Notes: generated by a model not told the origin, from the sequence alone. Positions 1 to 6,719 are shown, numbered from the stretch's first letter. The stretch is 19,850 nt of DNA from Syntrophomonadaceae bacterium (GCA_007131435.1 SLQM01000223.1:1-19850); one strand, 5' to 3'. Numbers and translations: made by a program.

Positions 1-20
1 TCATCACTCATACCCCCTAC
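1..20 (-). other. ribosome binding site and probable first codons of a gene continuing off the left edge
   Basis: Read on the minus strand, this end shows AGGGGG (18..13) followed by ATG at 11..9 and a second ATG at 4..2. The second has the better spacing (8 nt) from the AGGGGG. It lies only about 20 bp after the stop of the desulfurase-family gene, so the next gene of the same operon probably starts here. Its identity cannot be read. A selenium gene such as selD would fit the neighbourhood, but that is a guess. Confidence 0.35.
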
Positions 21-26
21 TTAAAA

Positions 27-1208
27 CTAAGTTAAACTTGTAATCTCCTGCAAGGCTTTTGCAAGGTAATCAATATCATCTTTACCGGTAAAGAAGCCCG
101 GGCTTAAACGTACTGTGCCGGCAGGAAAGGTGCCGATGGCCTGGTGGGCCAGCGGGGCACAGTGCAGCCCTGTTCTGCACAATATCCCGTAGTTATTTTC
201 CAGGATATAACCTACTTCGCCACTATCTGCATTATCTATGGTGAAAGACAGCAGGCAGGAACACTTTTTGCTTTCTTCAGGCCCGTAAAGCTTTATCCCA
301 TTAATATCGCTTAAAGAGCTGTAAAGGTAGCTGCGGCTTTCAATCTCTTCTTTCCTGATTCGATCTATACCTGTCTCAGTTATAAACTTGATTCCTTCGA
401 GCAGTCCTGCTAAACCCGGGCTGTTAAGCGTACCAGCTTCCAGTCTTTCCGGCATCGATTCGGGATGGATATCAAGTTCAGATTGACTGCCCGTGCCACC
501 TTCTCTCAGGGAATCCAGATCGATTCCTTCCCGGACATATAAACCGCCAGTTCCAGACGGGCCAAGCAAACCCTTGTGGCCTGTAAAAGCGATCATGTCA
601 ATTCCAAGTTTTTCAGCATCAATTGTGATTGATCCGGCAGTTTGAGCTGCGTCTACTAAAACTTTAACGCCATGTTCGTGTGCCAGGTTAATCATTTCTT
701 CAAGAGGAACAATTGTACCCGTCACGTTTGAAGCATGGTTGATGATCAATAAGCGGCTATTCTTCCTGAAAGCGCTTTCAAGAAATCCAAGGTCGGGATA
801 GCCTTCATTGTCGCAGGGAACCAGGTCCACGCTTACCATCCCGCTGCGACGAAGTTTCCCCAACGGCCTTAGAACTGAATTATGGTCTATGGCGGTATGT
901 AAAACGTGGTCTCCTGACTCAAGAATTCCTTTTATCGCAATATTTAGCGCATCAGTTGCATTTAAGGTGAATACTATCCGGGCCGGATTGTTGACGTTAA
1001 AAAGCTGTCCCACTGCTTCTCTTGCCAAGTAAATCAGGCGATCAGCTTCAAGGGTGCGGGTATGGCCCGATCTCCCCGGGTTGCCGCAGGCCTGGCGCAT
1101 CTGGATCTCGGGCGCCTTGTAAACGGCTTCCGGTTTTGGCCAGGAAGTAGCAGCATTGTCAAAGTAAAGGTTTAATATAGTATTTTTATTACACTCCTGC
1201 TTATTCAT
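27..1208 (-). CDS. cysteine desulfurase family protein (class V aminotransferase)
   Basis: PLP-dependent enzyme expected to mobilise sulfur (or selenium) from cysteine (or selenocysteine) as an enzyme-bound persulfide or selenide. The 393-aa protein has the fold type I landmarks: N-terminal YFDNAATSWPKP, His109 (DHNS), Asp187 and Gln189 (DAAQT), the PLP-binding Lys212 in FTGHKG, and the catalytic Cys350 in RTGLHCAPLAH, followed by GTVRLSPGFF. The short active-site loop resembles the EF2568-like subfamily often found near selenium genes, not a general IscS. I chose the ATG at 1208. The TTG just before it is possible, but the AGGAG lies 10 nt upstream of the ATG. The gene overlaps the upstream DUF3343 stop by 8 nt, which suggests translational coupling. 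Whether the substrate is S or Se cannot be read from sequence. Confidence 0.9.
   Translation of the reverse strand: MNKQECNKNTILNLYFDNAATSWPKPEAVYKAPEIQMRQACGNPGRSGHTRTLEADRLIYLAREAVGQLFNVNNPARIVFTLNATDALNIAIKGILESGDHVLHTAIDHNSVLRPLGKLRRSGMVSVDLVPCDNEGYPDLGFLESAFRKNSRLLIINHASNVTGTIVPLEEMINLAHEHGVKVLVDAAQTAGSITIDAEKLGIDMIAFTGHKGLLGPSGTGGLYVREGIDLDSLREGGTGSQSELDIHPESMPERLEAGTLNSPGLAGLLEGIKFITETGIDRIRKEEIESRSYLYSSLSDINGIKLYGPEESKKCSCLLSFTIDNADSGEVGYILENNYGILCRTGLHCAPLAHQAIGTFPAGTVRLSPGFFTGKDDIDYLAKALQEITSLT
767..780. repeat. 14-bp palindrome TGAAAGCGCTTTCA, copy 1 (inside the desulfurase gene)
   Basis: Perfect palindrome identical to a copy upstream of queA (7987-8000). It matches the catabolite-responsive-element consensus TGWNANCGNTNWCA at every fixed position. 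Here it lies inside coding sequence (residues around ESAF), so it may be chance. Confidence 0.5.
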
Positions 1209-1473
1209 CAAATCTTAACTCCTCGACAGTAGGAACTCGTAGCCCAATCTCTTCCAGCCTGTAATAGGCTTCAAGTTCCAGCCCGTTGTCTAAAAGAAAT
1301 GCCCTTACAAAAGATATGTCATCGCATTCACAGCGCAGGGCAGTCCCGCAGCTTGAACTGATACTGCGCGGGACAGGGACCATTTTGAATGTATATGGCT
1401 CATTTTTGAGTAAGCTTTCAGCCCTGATTGCAAAAAATGTGGTTGGAAATGTAATGTAGCAGCTGTAAGCCAT
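1201..1473 (-). CDS. DUF3343 domain protein, putative Se/S carrier-like
   Basis: Small 90-aa protein of the DUF3343 family, described as putative Se/S carrier-like and recurrent beside YedE, TusA/YedF and desulfurase genes. Visible hallmarks are the N-terminal aromatic stretch with FFAIRAESLL, then VPVPRSISSSCGTALRCEC, whose Cys42 is in the position usually conserved as SSCG. Cys48 and Cys50 add two more thiols. The rest is a short alpha/beta body (DDISFVRAFLLDNGLELEAYYRLEE). A role carrying a persulfide or selenide between the TusA-like protein and the desulfurase is inference. The start at 1473 (ATG GCT TAC) has only a distant purine-rich GGAAGGG upstream, so translation may be weak. The gene follows a strong terminator and no good promoter is visible, so it may depend on readthrough. 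Confidence 0.85.
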   Translation of the reverse strand: MAYSCYITFPTTFFAIRAESLLKNEPYTFKMVPVPRSISSSCGTALRCECDDISFVRAFLLDNGLELEAYYRLEEIGLRVPTVEELRFDE

Positions 1474-1510
1474 ATAAATTTAAAGTCCCTTCCATTATTT
1501 AAGGTGCATT

Positions 1511-1539
1511 AAAAAGGGCAGGGCACGGAGCCCTGCCCT
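1511..1539 (-). terminator. Rho-independent terminator after tusA
   Basis: A perfect 10-bp GC-rich stem (1515-1524 with 1530-1539, AGGGCAGGGC/GCCCTGCCCT) with a 5-nt loop is followed on the minus strand by five T residues (complement of 1511-1515). It sits 10 bp after the tusA stop and before DUF3343, so it should stop or attenuate tusA transcription. Confidence 0.88.
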
Positions 1540-1549
1540 AAAAATGATA

Positions 1550-1762
1550 TTACCTGGTTATACTTAACTTAAAATCTTCACCGTCTTCTTCAACGTTAAC
1601 CTGCCAGCCCATTGATTTTGCAGCACGGGAGACGTTATCCCTTGCTACAGCATTACTCACAATCACGGTAACTGTTCCGCCTGAAGCCTGCTGTAAAGCC
1701 TGCCTGGCTTCAATTACTGGTTCAGGGCATGATAAACCCCTGCAGTCTACAACACCATCCAT
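1550..1762 (-). CDS. TusA-like sulfurtransferase / sulfur (selenium) carrier
   Basis: 70-aa single-domain TusA/SirA family protein, in the cytoplasm. It carries the diagnostic DCRGLSCPEPVIEARQAL with Cys12 in the CPxP motif, the residue that holds the persulfide. The C-terminal half (VTVIVSNAVARDNVSRAAKSMGWQV) follows the beta-alpha-beta fold. The family shuttles sulfur, and in YedF-type homologues probably selenium, between desulfurases and acceptors. Here there is no C-terminal DsrE-like domain as in full YedF. The start is supported by GGGAGGG 6 nt upstream. It has its own promoter (1787-1814) and terminator (1511-1539), so it seems to be expressed as a single-gene unit inside the module. 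Because yedE and DUF3343 flank it, I favour a sulfur/selenium trafficking role over tRNA thiolation, but that is inference. Confidence 0.9.
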   Translation of the reverse strand: MDGVVDCRGLSCPEPVIEARQALQQASGGTVTVIVSNAVARDNVSRAAKSMGWQVNVEEDGEDFKLSITR

Positions 1763-1786
1763 CTAAAACCCTCCCACAACAAGTCT

Positions 1787-1814
1787 ATTTTATCTTAAAT
1801 TACTTTTAAGTCAA
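1787..1814 (-). promoter_or_regulatory. sigma-A-type promoter of tusA
   Basis: Minus-strand TTGACT (1814..1809) and TAAAAT (1792..1787) are separated by 16 bp. This places a start near 1780, about 18 nt before the tusA start codon, just ahead of the GGGAGGG ribosome binding site. Confidence 0.65.
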
Positions 1815-1877
1815 TTGAATTCTGGGCCTCCACTGATTCATTTAAGGGAAAACATGTTTCAAAAAACAGGATTACTC

Positions 1878-2960
1878 TTAGGAAGCCCTGGCTTGTCCCT
1901 TTTTACCTGCCGCTAGACGCGCCTTTATATTGCCAAAGCCGATTGCAAATAAAACAGCAAGTGATATGAAAACTATCCATTGACCTGCCGGTGAAACTCC
2001 GGCGGGGCTTCCTGCCAGGCCAAAGTTATGCATAAAAGCAGCGCCTGCCATCATGCCGAAAACGGTAATCAGGGCATCACCCTGGCCCTCACCGGTCAGT
2101 ATCAACTGGCGCATCGGGCATCCCCCTGCTAAAACAGCAGCAAAGCCGACAACTGTCATGCCAAGGAAATTCCAGACAGTGTCTACATGGGCAACGGGCT
2201 GGCCTTCCAGTCCGGGGTTAAACTGCCCGGTTACCAGGTTGCCAGCAAAAGCTACTACAAAAATGGCGGCAAAACCATAAAAAAGTTGATAATCTTTAAA
2301 GAGAATTATATCGCGGATAGCACCCATTGTACACAGGCGGGTTCTCTGGGCAAGGATACCAACTAAAAGCCCTGCTCCAAGGGTTAAAACAATAGGCGCT
2401 GCCATCGCGCCTGGGCCTTCTTCACTGAAGAAGATAAATGCCGGTGCAGCAAGCAGAAGCACAAGTAAGACCAGGGCAAGGAAAGGGCCGGCATAACCGC
2501 TCACTGCGGACTGTTCCTGGCTCCTGCCCAGGGTATAACCCCGGCCCAGGAAATAGGTTCCCAGCCATACACCAACAACATAGCCGGGCAGTGCAATTAA
2601 AGCGTTTAAATCTCCGCCGGCCAGGCGCAAAACCATGCGCAGCGGGCAGCCCAAAAAGATCAGCGCTCCTGCCATCATCAGCATGCCCAGGATAAACCGC
2701 AGCACCGGGCTCGAACCGCCAGTAGCCCTGAACTCTTTAACATAAAGGGCCGTGGCAAAAGATCCAATCACCAGGCCGATTATCTCCGGGCGAATGTATT
2801 GGACAACCCCGGCCCGGTGAAGGCCCAGTGCCCCGGTAATATCCCGGATAAAACAGGCGATGCAGAACCCCATGTTAACCGGGTTGCCCTGCATGACCAG
2901 GATCACTGCCAGCAGGCCTACGACGGCGCCGGCAATAATAATGAACAGACGATCTCTCAT
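1878..2960 (-). CDS. yedE: YedE/YeeE family transporter (putative selenium or thiosulfate/sulfur transporter)
   Basis: Integral membrane protein of 360 aa with about ten hydrophobic segments and the internal duplication of the YeeE/YedE (DUF395) family. Each half carries a membrane-embedded GCP motif: FLGCPLRM (Cys105) and AGGCPMRQ (Cys281). Each also has a second Cys site: GFCIACFIRD (Cys33, Cys36) and RLCTMGAIRD (Cys210). In the related YeeE/TsuA transporter such cysteines relay thiosulfate. The YedE subfamily beside TusA and DUF3343 is proposed to move a selenium species; substrate here is inference. I chose the ATG at 2960 over upstream ATGs because AAGGAGG lies exactly 6 nt before it. 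The longer reading frame starts near the predicted transcription start. The gene is divergent from lysR and has its own promoter at 3004-3032. Confidence 0.88.
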   Translation of the reverse strand: MRDRLFIIIAGAVVGLLAVILVMQGNPVNMGFCIACFIRDITGALGLHRAGVVQYIRPEIIGLVIGSFATALYVKEFRATGGSSPVLRFILGMLMMAGALIFLGCPLRMVLRLAGGDLNALIALPGYVVGVWLGTYFLGRGYTLGRSQEQSAVSGYAGPFLALVLLVLLLAAPAFIFFSEEGPGAMAAPIVLTLGAGLLVGILAQRTRLCTMGAIRDIILFKDYQLFYGFAAIFVVAFAGNLVTGQFNPGLEGQPVAHVDTVWNFLGMTVVGFAAVLAGGCPMRQLILTGEGQGDALITVFGMMAGAAFMHNFGLAGSPAGVSPAGQWIVFISLAVLFAIGFGNIKARLAAGKKGQARAS

Positions 2961-3003
2961 AATCATCCTCCTTAGGATTGTATAATGGATTAAGGCCGAT
3001 CTC

Positions 3004-3032
3004 ATTATATAGAAGCTTAATTGGCCATTAAA
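3004..3032 (-). promoter_or_regulatory. promoter of yedE
   Basis: On the minus strand a perfect TATAAT (3009..3004) is preceded by 17 bp and TTTAAT (3032..3027), a weak -35. Transcription would start near 2997. The weak -35 fits a promoter that needs an activator, such as the divergent LysR protein. Confidence 0.55.
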
Positions 3033-3093
3033 TACGGAGTTGTTATAAGCTGAAAGTGCTCTATTAGTTTAATTAATTGAATAAATATAAGCG

Positions 3094-3122
3094 TGGACGC
3101 AGTGAAATATTAAAAGTATAAT
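3094..3122 (+). promoter_or_regulatory. promoter of the lysR gene
   Basis: TGGACG (3094-3099), 17 bp, then a perfect TATAAT (3117-3122). The start would be near 3129, leaving a leader of about 145 nt before the lysR ATG. The lysR and yedE start points lie about 130 bp apart in opposite directions, so regulator sites for both probably lie between 3010 and 3130. Confidence 0.5.
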
Positions 3123-3272
3123 TAATATGATTTGTCGCGCTTTTTAATCAGGTTTTACCGAAAACAATTACCTGTTAGATGTTGAGCCCTGCCGGGGCAA
3201 TGCAAAACAGCCGATTTCATGGCGGGCAGCGATGCATTTATGTACCTGGAACGAAAGAAAAGAGGTGGAACC

Positions 3273-4184
3273 ATGGATTTTGATCAAATCAGGGCCTTTT
3301 TAAATGTCGCTTCCCTGAAAAGCTTTTCTGAAGCCGGGGAAAAAATGTTCATCAGTCAGCCATCGGTCAGTGTAAGAATTAAAGCACTGGAAGAGGAGCT
3401 TGGCGTTCTGCTGTTTGACCGCTCAAAAGCCCGTGAACCGGTACTTACAGAAGCAGGCAGGGTTTTCCTTGACTACGCCCAGTCAATTATCAATCTCCAG
3501 GATGAATGCCGGGAAACACTAAGCGGGAAGAGGGAAGAAGCTACAGGCCTTGTCTACATAGGTGCCAGCACTGTACCGGGTACTTATCTGCTTCCGCAGC
3601 TGCTGGCCCGCTTTAAGAAAGACTGTTCAGTAATCGATTTTAATGTAAACATCCTCGATACCAGCGCCGTGGTGGAAGGAATACTAAATTACAGCTACGA
3701 CCTGGGTATGGTTGGGCTGGTCAAAAAAGACGACCGGCTAAACTACCTGCCCGTAGTTGATGACGAACTTGTTTTATGCGCCCCCGCCGGACTGGTCGAT
3801 AAATTAAAATACGGGGAAGGCATTCCGCCGGAAGAGATGCTCTCACATCACCTGATCTTAAGAGAAAAGGGCAGCGCAACACGTCAGCTATTGGAAAAAA
3901 GCCTGGCTCAAAAAGGCTATGAGCTTGGCTGCTTTGAGGGGATAACTTTTTTTAACAGTATGGAAGGGATAAAGCAGGCGGTTAAAGAAGGTTTAGGAGT
4001 TGCCGTGGTTTCAAAGCTGTCGATTGAGGATATGTGCCGCACCGGCGAAATAGAATCTTTCACCATTCGTGATTTAGACCTCAGACGCCAACTTTACATG
4101 GTATATCATCATAAAAGGGTGCTGGGGCCGGCAGCGCAAAAATTTCTCGATTTTGTGTCGCGGGAATTTACTAAAGCGGGCTAA
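3273..4184 (+). CDS. LysR-family transcriptional regulator, probable regulator of the adjacent selenium/sulfur genes
   Basis: 303-aa LysR protein. The N-terminal winged helix-turn-helix (residues 1-60) reads MDFDQIRAFLNVASLKSFSEA, then FISQPSVSVRIKALEEELG and LLFDRS. A linker helix (TEAGRVFLDYAQSIINLQDE) follows, and the two-lobe co-inducer-binding domain fills about 90-300 (GLVYIGASTVPGTYLLP onward; GLGVAVVSKLS near the end). It resembles the group of LysR proteins annotated as selenium-metabolism-associated, and the divergent position next to yedE supports that. The effector is unknown. I chose the ATG at 3273 because AGAGGTGG lies just upstream and the domain begins at MDFDQIRAF. An ATG at 3219 would add 18 residues that do not fit the family. 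The promoter of queT lies inside the last codons of this gene. Confidence 0.9.
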   Translation: MDFDQIRAFLNVASLKSFSEAGEKMFISQPSVSVRIKALEEELGVLLFDRSKAREPVLTEAGRVFLDYAQSIINLQDECRETLSGKREEATGLVYIGASTVPGTYLLPQLLARFKKDCSVIDFNVNILDTSAVVEGILNYSYDLGMVGLVKKDDRLNYLPVVDDELVLCAPAGLVDKLKYGEGIPPEEMLSHHLILREKGSATRQLLEKSLAQKGYELGCFEGITFFNSMEGIKQAVKEGLGVAVVSKLSIEDMCRTGEIESFTIRDLDLRRQLYMVYHHKRVLGPAAQKFLDFVSREFTKAG

Positions 4185-4195
4185 CAAATTATAAT
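4167..4195 (+). promoter_or_regulatory. promoter of the preQ1 riboswitch-queT transcript
   Basis: TTTACT (4167-4172), 17 bp, TATAAT (4190-4195). Start would be near 4201-4203, exactly at the first pairing bases of the riboswitch. The -35 lies in the lysR coding end. Confidence 0.65.
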
Positions 4196-4200
4196 AGACA

Positions 4201-4239
4201 AAGCAGGTCGCAGCCACCCTGCTTAATAAAAAACAAGGA
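4201..4239 (+). promoter_or_regulatory. preQ1-I riboswitch controlling queT
   Basis: The P1 stem AAGCAGG/CCTGCTT (4201-4207 with 4218-4224) encloses the loop TCGCAGCCAC, followed by an A-rich tail ending ACAAGG (4233-4238). The GGTCGCAG start of the loop, the A-rich tail and terminal ACAAGG closely match the small preQ1-I aptamer of Thermoanaerobacter tengcongensis as I recall it. The ACAAGGA end doubles as the ribosome binding site of queT, whose TTG start is 9 nt on. PreQ1 binding should form the pseudoknot with the tail and block translation. No terminator hairpin is present, so control is probably translational. Confidence 0.9.
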
Positions 4240-4248
4240 CTGTTTAAA

Positions 4249-4725
4249 TTGAATAATAAAAAAGAACTGCGCTTTAAGTATTGGACCAGGGCGGCCATGA
4301 TCGGCGCAATATATACTGTGATTACCGTTTTATTTGCCCCCATCAGTTATGGCATGGTCCAGGTCAGGATTTCAGAAATGTTAATGATATTGCCGTTTTT
4401 CACGCCGGCTGCAGTGCCCGGACTCTTCGTGGGGTGCCTGATAGCCAATATTTTTGGCGGCCTGGGGATTATTGATATAGTTTTCGGCAGCCTGGCCACC
4501 CTGCTATCGGCTTACCTGGTATTAAAAATACGCAATAAGTACCTGGTTCCGCTGCCCCCGGTCATTATTAATGCCTTTGTAATCGGTTTTGTATTACATT
4601 TCGTGCTGGGCGTACCTTTTTACCTGGCAGCAATCTGGGTAGGCGCCGGGCAGGTAATTGCCTGCTACGGGCTTGGCCTGCCGCTGCTGCTGTTTTTAGA
4701 GAATAGAAGTGAAATATTTAAGTGA
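4249..4725 (+). CDS. queT: QueT family queuosine-precursor transporter (ECF S component)
   Basis: 158-aa hydrophobic membrane protein of the QueT (DUF988) family, the substrate-binding S component of an energy-coupling-factor transporter thought to import preQ1 or a related queuosine precursor. Family features include an N-terminal amphipathic start (RFKYWTRAAMIGAIYTVITV), the VQVRISEMLMILPFFTPAAVPGLFVGC segment across two membrane spans, NIFGGLGIIDIVFGSLAT, and further hydrophobic segments to the end. About five to six spans are expected. The start is a TTG (4249), set by the AAGGA at 4235-4239 at the end of the riboswitch, and no better ATG exists nearby. The riboswitch strongly supports the substrate assignment. 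The energising ECF subunits are not in the window. Confidence 0.9.
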   Translation: MNNKKELRFKYWTRAAMIGAIYTVITVLFAPISYGMVQVRISEMLMILPFFTPAAVPGLFVGCLIANIFGGLGIIDIVFGSLATLLSAYLVLKIRNKYLVPLPPVIINAFVIGFVLHFVLGVPFYLAAIWVGAGQVIACYGLGLPLLLFLENRSEIFK

Positions 4726-4758
4726 CAACTTCAAACAATAAATCAAGGAGGAATGCCA

Positions 4759-5508
4759 ATGGCTGGACATTCTAAGTGGGCTAATACAAAGCATCGTAAA
4801 GCGCGGGTTGATGCAGCCAGGGGTAAGATATTCACCAAGATTGCCCGGGAGATTACAGTAGCTGCCCGGGAGGGCGGTGAGGATATTGATGCTAATTTCA
4901 GGCTGAGGCTTGCTGTTCAAAAAGCGCGCGAAAACAATATGCCAAATGACAATATACAGCGCGCCATTCAAAAAGGGACGGGAGGTCAGGAAGGCAGCAG
5001 TTACGAACAGGCCACTTTTGAAGGATATGCACCTGGTGGGGTAGCGATACTGCTGGATGTGATGACCGACAATCGTAACCGCACAGTAGCAGAAATCAGA
5101 CATGTTTTGTCCAAACATGCCGGAAACTTAGGTGAATCAGGTTGTGTTTCCTGGATGTTTAGCCGAAAAGGGTTTATTACAGTCGATAAAAAAGAAGTTA
5201 ACCTGGAAGAAGACGATTTCATGCTGGAAGTCCTGGAAGCCGGCGCAGAAGATATAGAGCTTGATGACAGCGATGTATACAACATTACCACGGAAACCGA
5301 ACAGTTTGAAGAGGTAAAGGGCTACCTGCAGGAACAGGGCATCAAGGTAGCTTCTTCAGAAGTAACTATGCTGCCCAGTACTTCTATCGCCATAACTGAA
5401 GCAGATACGGCAGCTAAAATAATGAAACTGATGGAAGCTCTCGACGATCATGATGACGTCCAAAATGTATACGCGAACTTTGATATTCCTGAAGAGTTAA
5501 TGGTCTAG
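4759..5508 (+). CDS. yebC: YebC/PmpR family protein (translation factor / DNA-binding regulator)
   Basis: 249-aa member of the YebC family, typical length. It opens with the signature MAGHSKWANTKHRKARVDAARGKIFTKIAREI and has the acidic second and third domains, including GPGG-like GYAPGGVAILLDVMTDNRNRTVAEIRH. The family was long annotated as a transcriptional regulator of ruvC and neighbours. More recent work on YebC proteins points to relief of ribosome stalling at proline-rich sequences. The sequence does not decide between these. I chose the second ATG (4759): AAGGAGG ends 7 nt before it, while the ATG at 4753 is only 1 nt from that site. It precedes ruvC by 40 bp, the classical arrangement. 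Confidence 0.93.
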   Translation: MAGHSKWANTKHRKARVDAARGKIFTKIAREITVAAREGGEDIDANFRLRLAVQKARENNMPNDNIQRAIQKGTGGQEGSSYEQATFEGYAPGGVAILLDVMTDNRNRTVAEIRHVLSKHAGNLGESGCVSWMFSRKGFITVDKKEVNLEEDDFMLEVLEAGAEDIELDDSDVYNITTETEQFEEVKGYLQEQGIKVASSEVTMLPSTSIAITEADTAAKIMKLMEALDDHDDVQNVYANFDIPEELMV

Positions 5509-5548
5509 ATTTTAAAGCTCTAAAAATAAATTAAAGATGGGTGAATGG

Positions 5549-6049
5549 ATGAGGATCATCGGGATAGACCCCGGTATTGCCATAACAGGATATGCCCTGG
5601 TAGAAGAGCGAGGTTCAGATTTCATATGTTCAGCGTCAGGGTGTATCCGGACTGATAAAGATTTGCCATCAGAGATAAGACTTAGAAAGATCCATGAAAA
5701 AATTCTAGAGTTGATTTCTGAGTTTAGCCCAGACGCGCTGGCCGTGGAGAAGATCTTCTTTAGTAAAAATGTGCGTACGGCCTTCCAGGTTGGCGAGGCG
5801 CGCGGTGTTGTCATTCTTACTGCTGCTATGAAAAACCTCCAACTTTATGAATACACGCCCTTACAGGTTAAACAGGCAGTTGCCGGGTACGGGAAAGCAG
5901 AAAAAGTGCAGGTCCAGAAAATGGTGCAGATGCTTTTGAAATTATCATCCATACCAAAAGTAGACGATGAGGCCGATGCCATGGCCGTCGCCCTCTGCCA
6001 CCTGCAAAACCGCCGCTGGCAGGAAGCGGTTAAGGGAGGCAGCAGATGA
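5549..6049 (+). CDS. ruvC: crossover junction endodeoxyribonuclease RuvC
   Basis: 166-aa Holliday-junction resolvase, acting as a dimer on the RuvAB-bound junction to cut two opposite strands. The catalytic acidic residues are visible: Asp7 in IIGIDPG, Glu67 in LAVEKIFF, and Asp140 and Asp143 in VDDEADAMAVALCH. I chose the ATG at 5549, which gives the usual MRIIGIDPG start. The frame is open from an ATG at 5537, adding four residues. The ribosome site (GGTG) is weak for either, so expression may rely on coupling to upstream translation. The stop overlaps the ruvA start by 4 nt. Confidence 0.95.
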   Translation: MRIIGIDPGIAITGYALVEERGSDFICSASGCIRTDKDLPSEIRLRKIHEKILELISEFSPDALAVEKIFFSKNVRTAFQVGEARGVVILTAAMKNLQLYEYTPLQVKQAVAGYGKAEKVQVQKMVQMLLKLSSIPKVDDEADAMAVALCHLQNRRWQEAVKGGSR

Positions 6050-6645
6050 TTGAATATGTAAGGGGTCAACTGGTTAACGCTGTCCCTGGAAATGCCGTCA
6101 TTGAAATTGGCGGTTTTGCGGTTTCTGTCCAAATGCCTCCAGCGGACTATAACCTTTCATCGAAAGTCGGGCAGGAGATCACCATCTATACCAGGCTGTT
6201 GGTTAAAGAAGATGAAATGCTGTTATTCGGTTTCATGGCTGCAGAAGAGAGAAAGCTTTTTAACCTGATTCTAAGCGTAAGCGGTTTTGGGCCCCGTTTA
6301 GCCCTGTCACTGCTGGCAATTTTCTCCGTGTCCCAACTCTATATTGCGGTGCTTGAAGAAAATATTCCCCAGCTCTGCCGGGCGCACGGGGTGGGGAAAA
6401 AAGCTGCCCAGCGTCTGGTCCTGGAGCTTAAAGAAAAGCTGCCGAAAGTGATGACAGGCGATGAGGTTGCTGCCGTCACGGCAGGAAGCGGCAGCGGTTC
6501 CGTTTACGATGATCTTGTTGAAGCCCTCTGCAGCCTCGGCTATTCAGGAAATGAAGCGGCCCTGACTGTGGGTAAAATAATTGAAGAAAACAGTGATCGC
6601 TCCCGCGAAGAACTTTTAAAACTGGCCTTAAAAAGAATGGCCTAG
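6046..6645 (+). CDS. ruvA: Holliday junction branch migration protein RuvA
   Basis: 199-aa protein. The tetramer holds the four-way junction flat and loads RuvB. The N-terminal OB fold (MIEYVRGQLVN to about 63) leads into two helix-hairpin-helix motifs (VSGFGPRLALSLL around 80-95 and AHGVGKKAAQRLVLELKEKL around 110-130). A flexible linker (AAVTAGSGSGS) precedes domain III (YDDLVEALCSLGYSGNEAA), which contacts RuvB. The start is set by GGGAGG 6 nt upstream of ATG 6046, inside the ruvC stop region (overlap 4 nt), so the two are translationally coupled. Confidence 0.96.
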   Translation: MIEYVRGQLVNAVPGNAVIEIGGFAVSVQMPPADYNLSSKVGQEITIYTRLLVKEDEMLLFGFMAAEERKLFNLILSVSGFGPRLALSLLAIFSVSQLYIAVLEENIPQLCRAHGVGKKAAQRLVLELKEKLPKVMTGDEVAAVTAGSGSGSVYDDLVEALCSLGYSGNEAALTVGKIIEENSDRSREELLKLALKRMA

Positions 6646-6660
6646 GGAAGCGTTTCGTAC

Positions 6661-6682
6661 TATAAAATTTGAATATTTTATA
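6661..6682. repeat. AT-rich 8-bp inverted repeat between ruvA and ruvB
   Basis: TATAAAAT (6661-6668) and ATTTTATA (6675-6682) are exact reverse complements around TTGAAT. The 74-bp gap is the only sizeable break inside the ruv genes. It could be an operator, a weak hairpin or part of a promoter. It does not match the usual Firmicute SOS (LexA) box. Confidence 0.45.
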
Positions 6683-6719
6683 TAAACTGCTTGAATAAAA
6701 GTCTCGGAAGGAGAAGCAG

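Noticed and set aside
2053..2280. Plus-strand open frames inside the yedE gene (also at 2438-2695)
   Set aside because: They are antisense to a clear membrane transporter, have no ribosome site and no recognisable protein features.
3180..3240. GC-rich partial hairpins in the lysR leader, considered as a riboswitch
   Set aside because: Only 4-5 bp pairings with no match to a known aptamer.
4753..4758. Upstream ATG of yebC as the start
   Set aside because: It lies 1 nt from the AAGGAGG site; the ATG at 4759 has proper spacing and matches the family start MAGHSKW.
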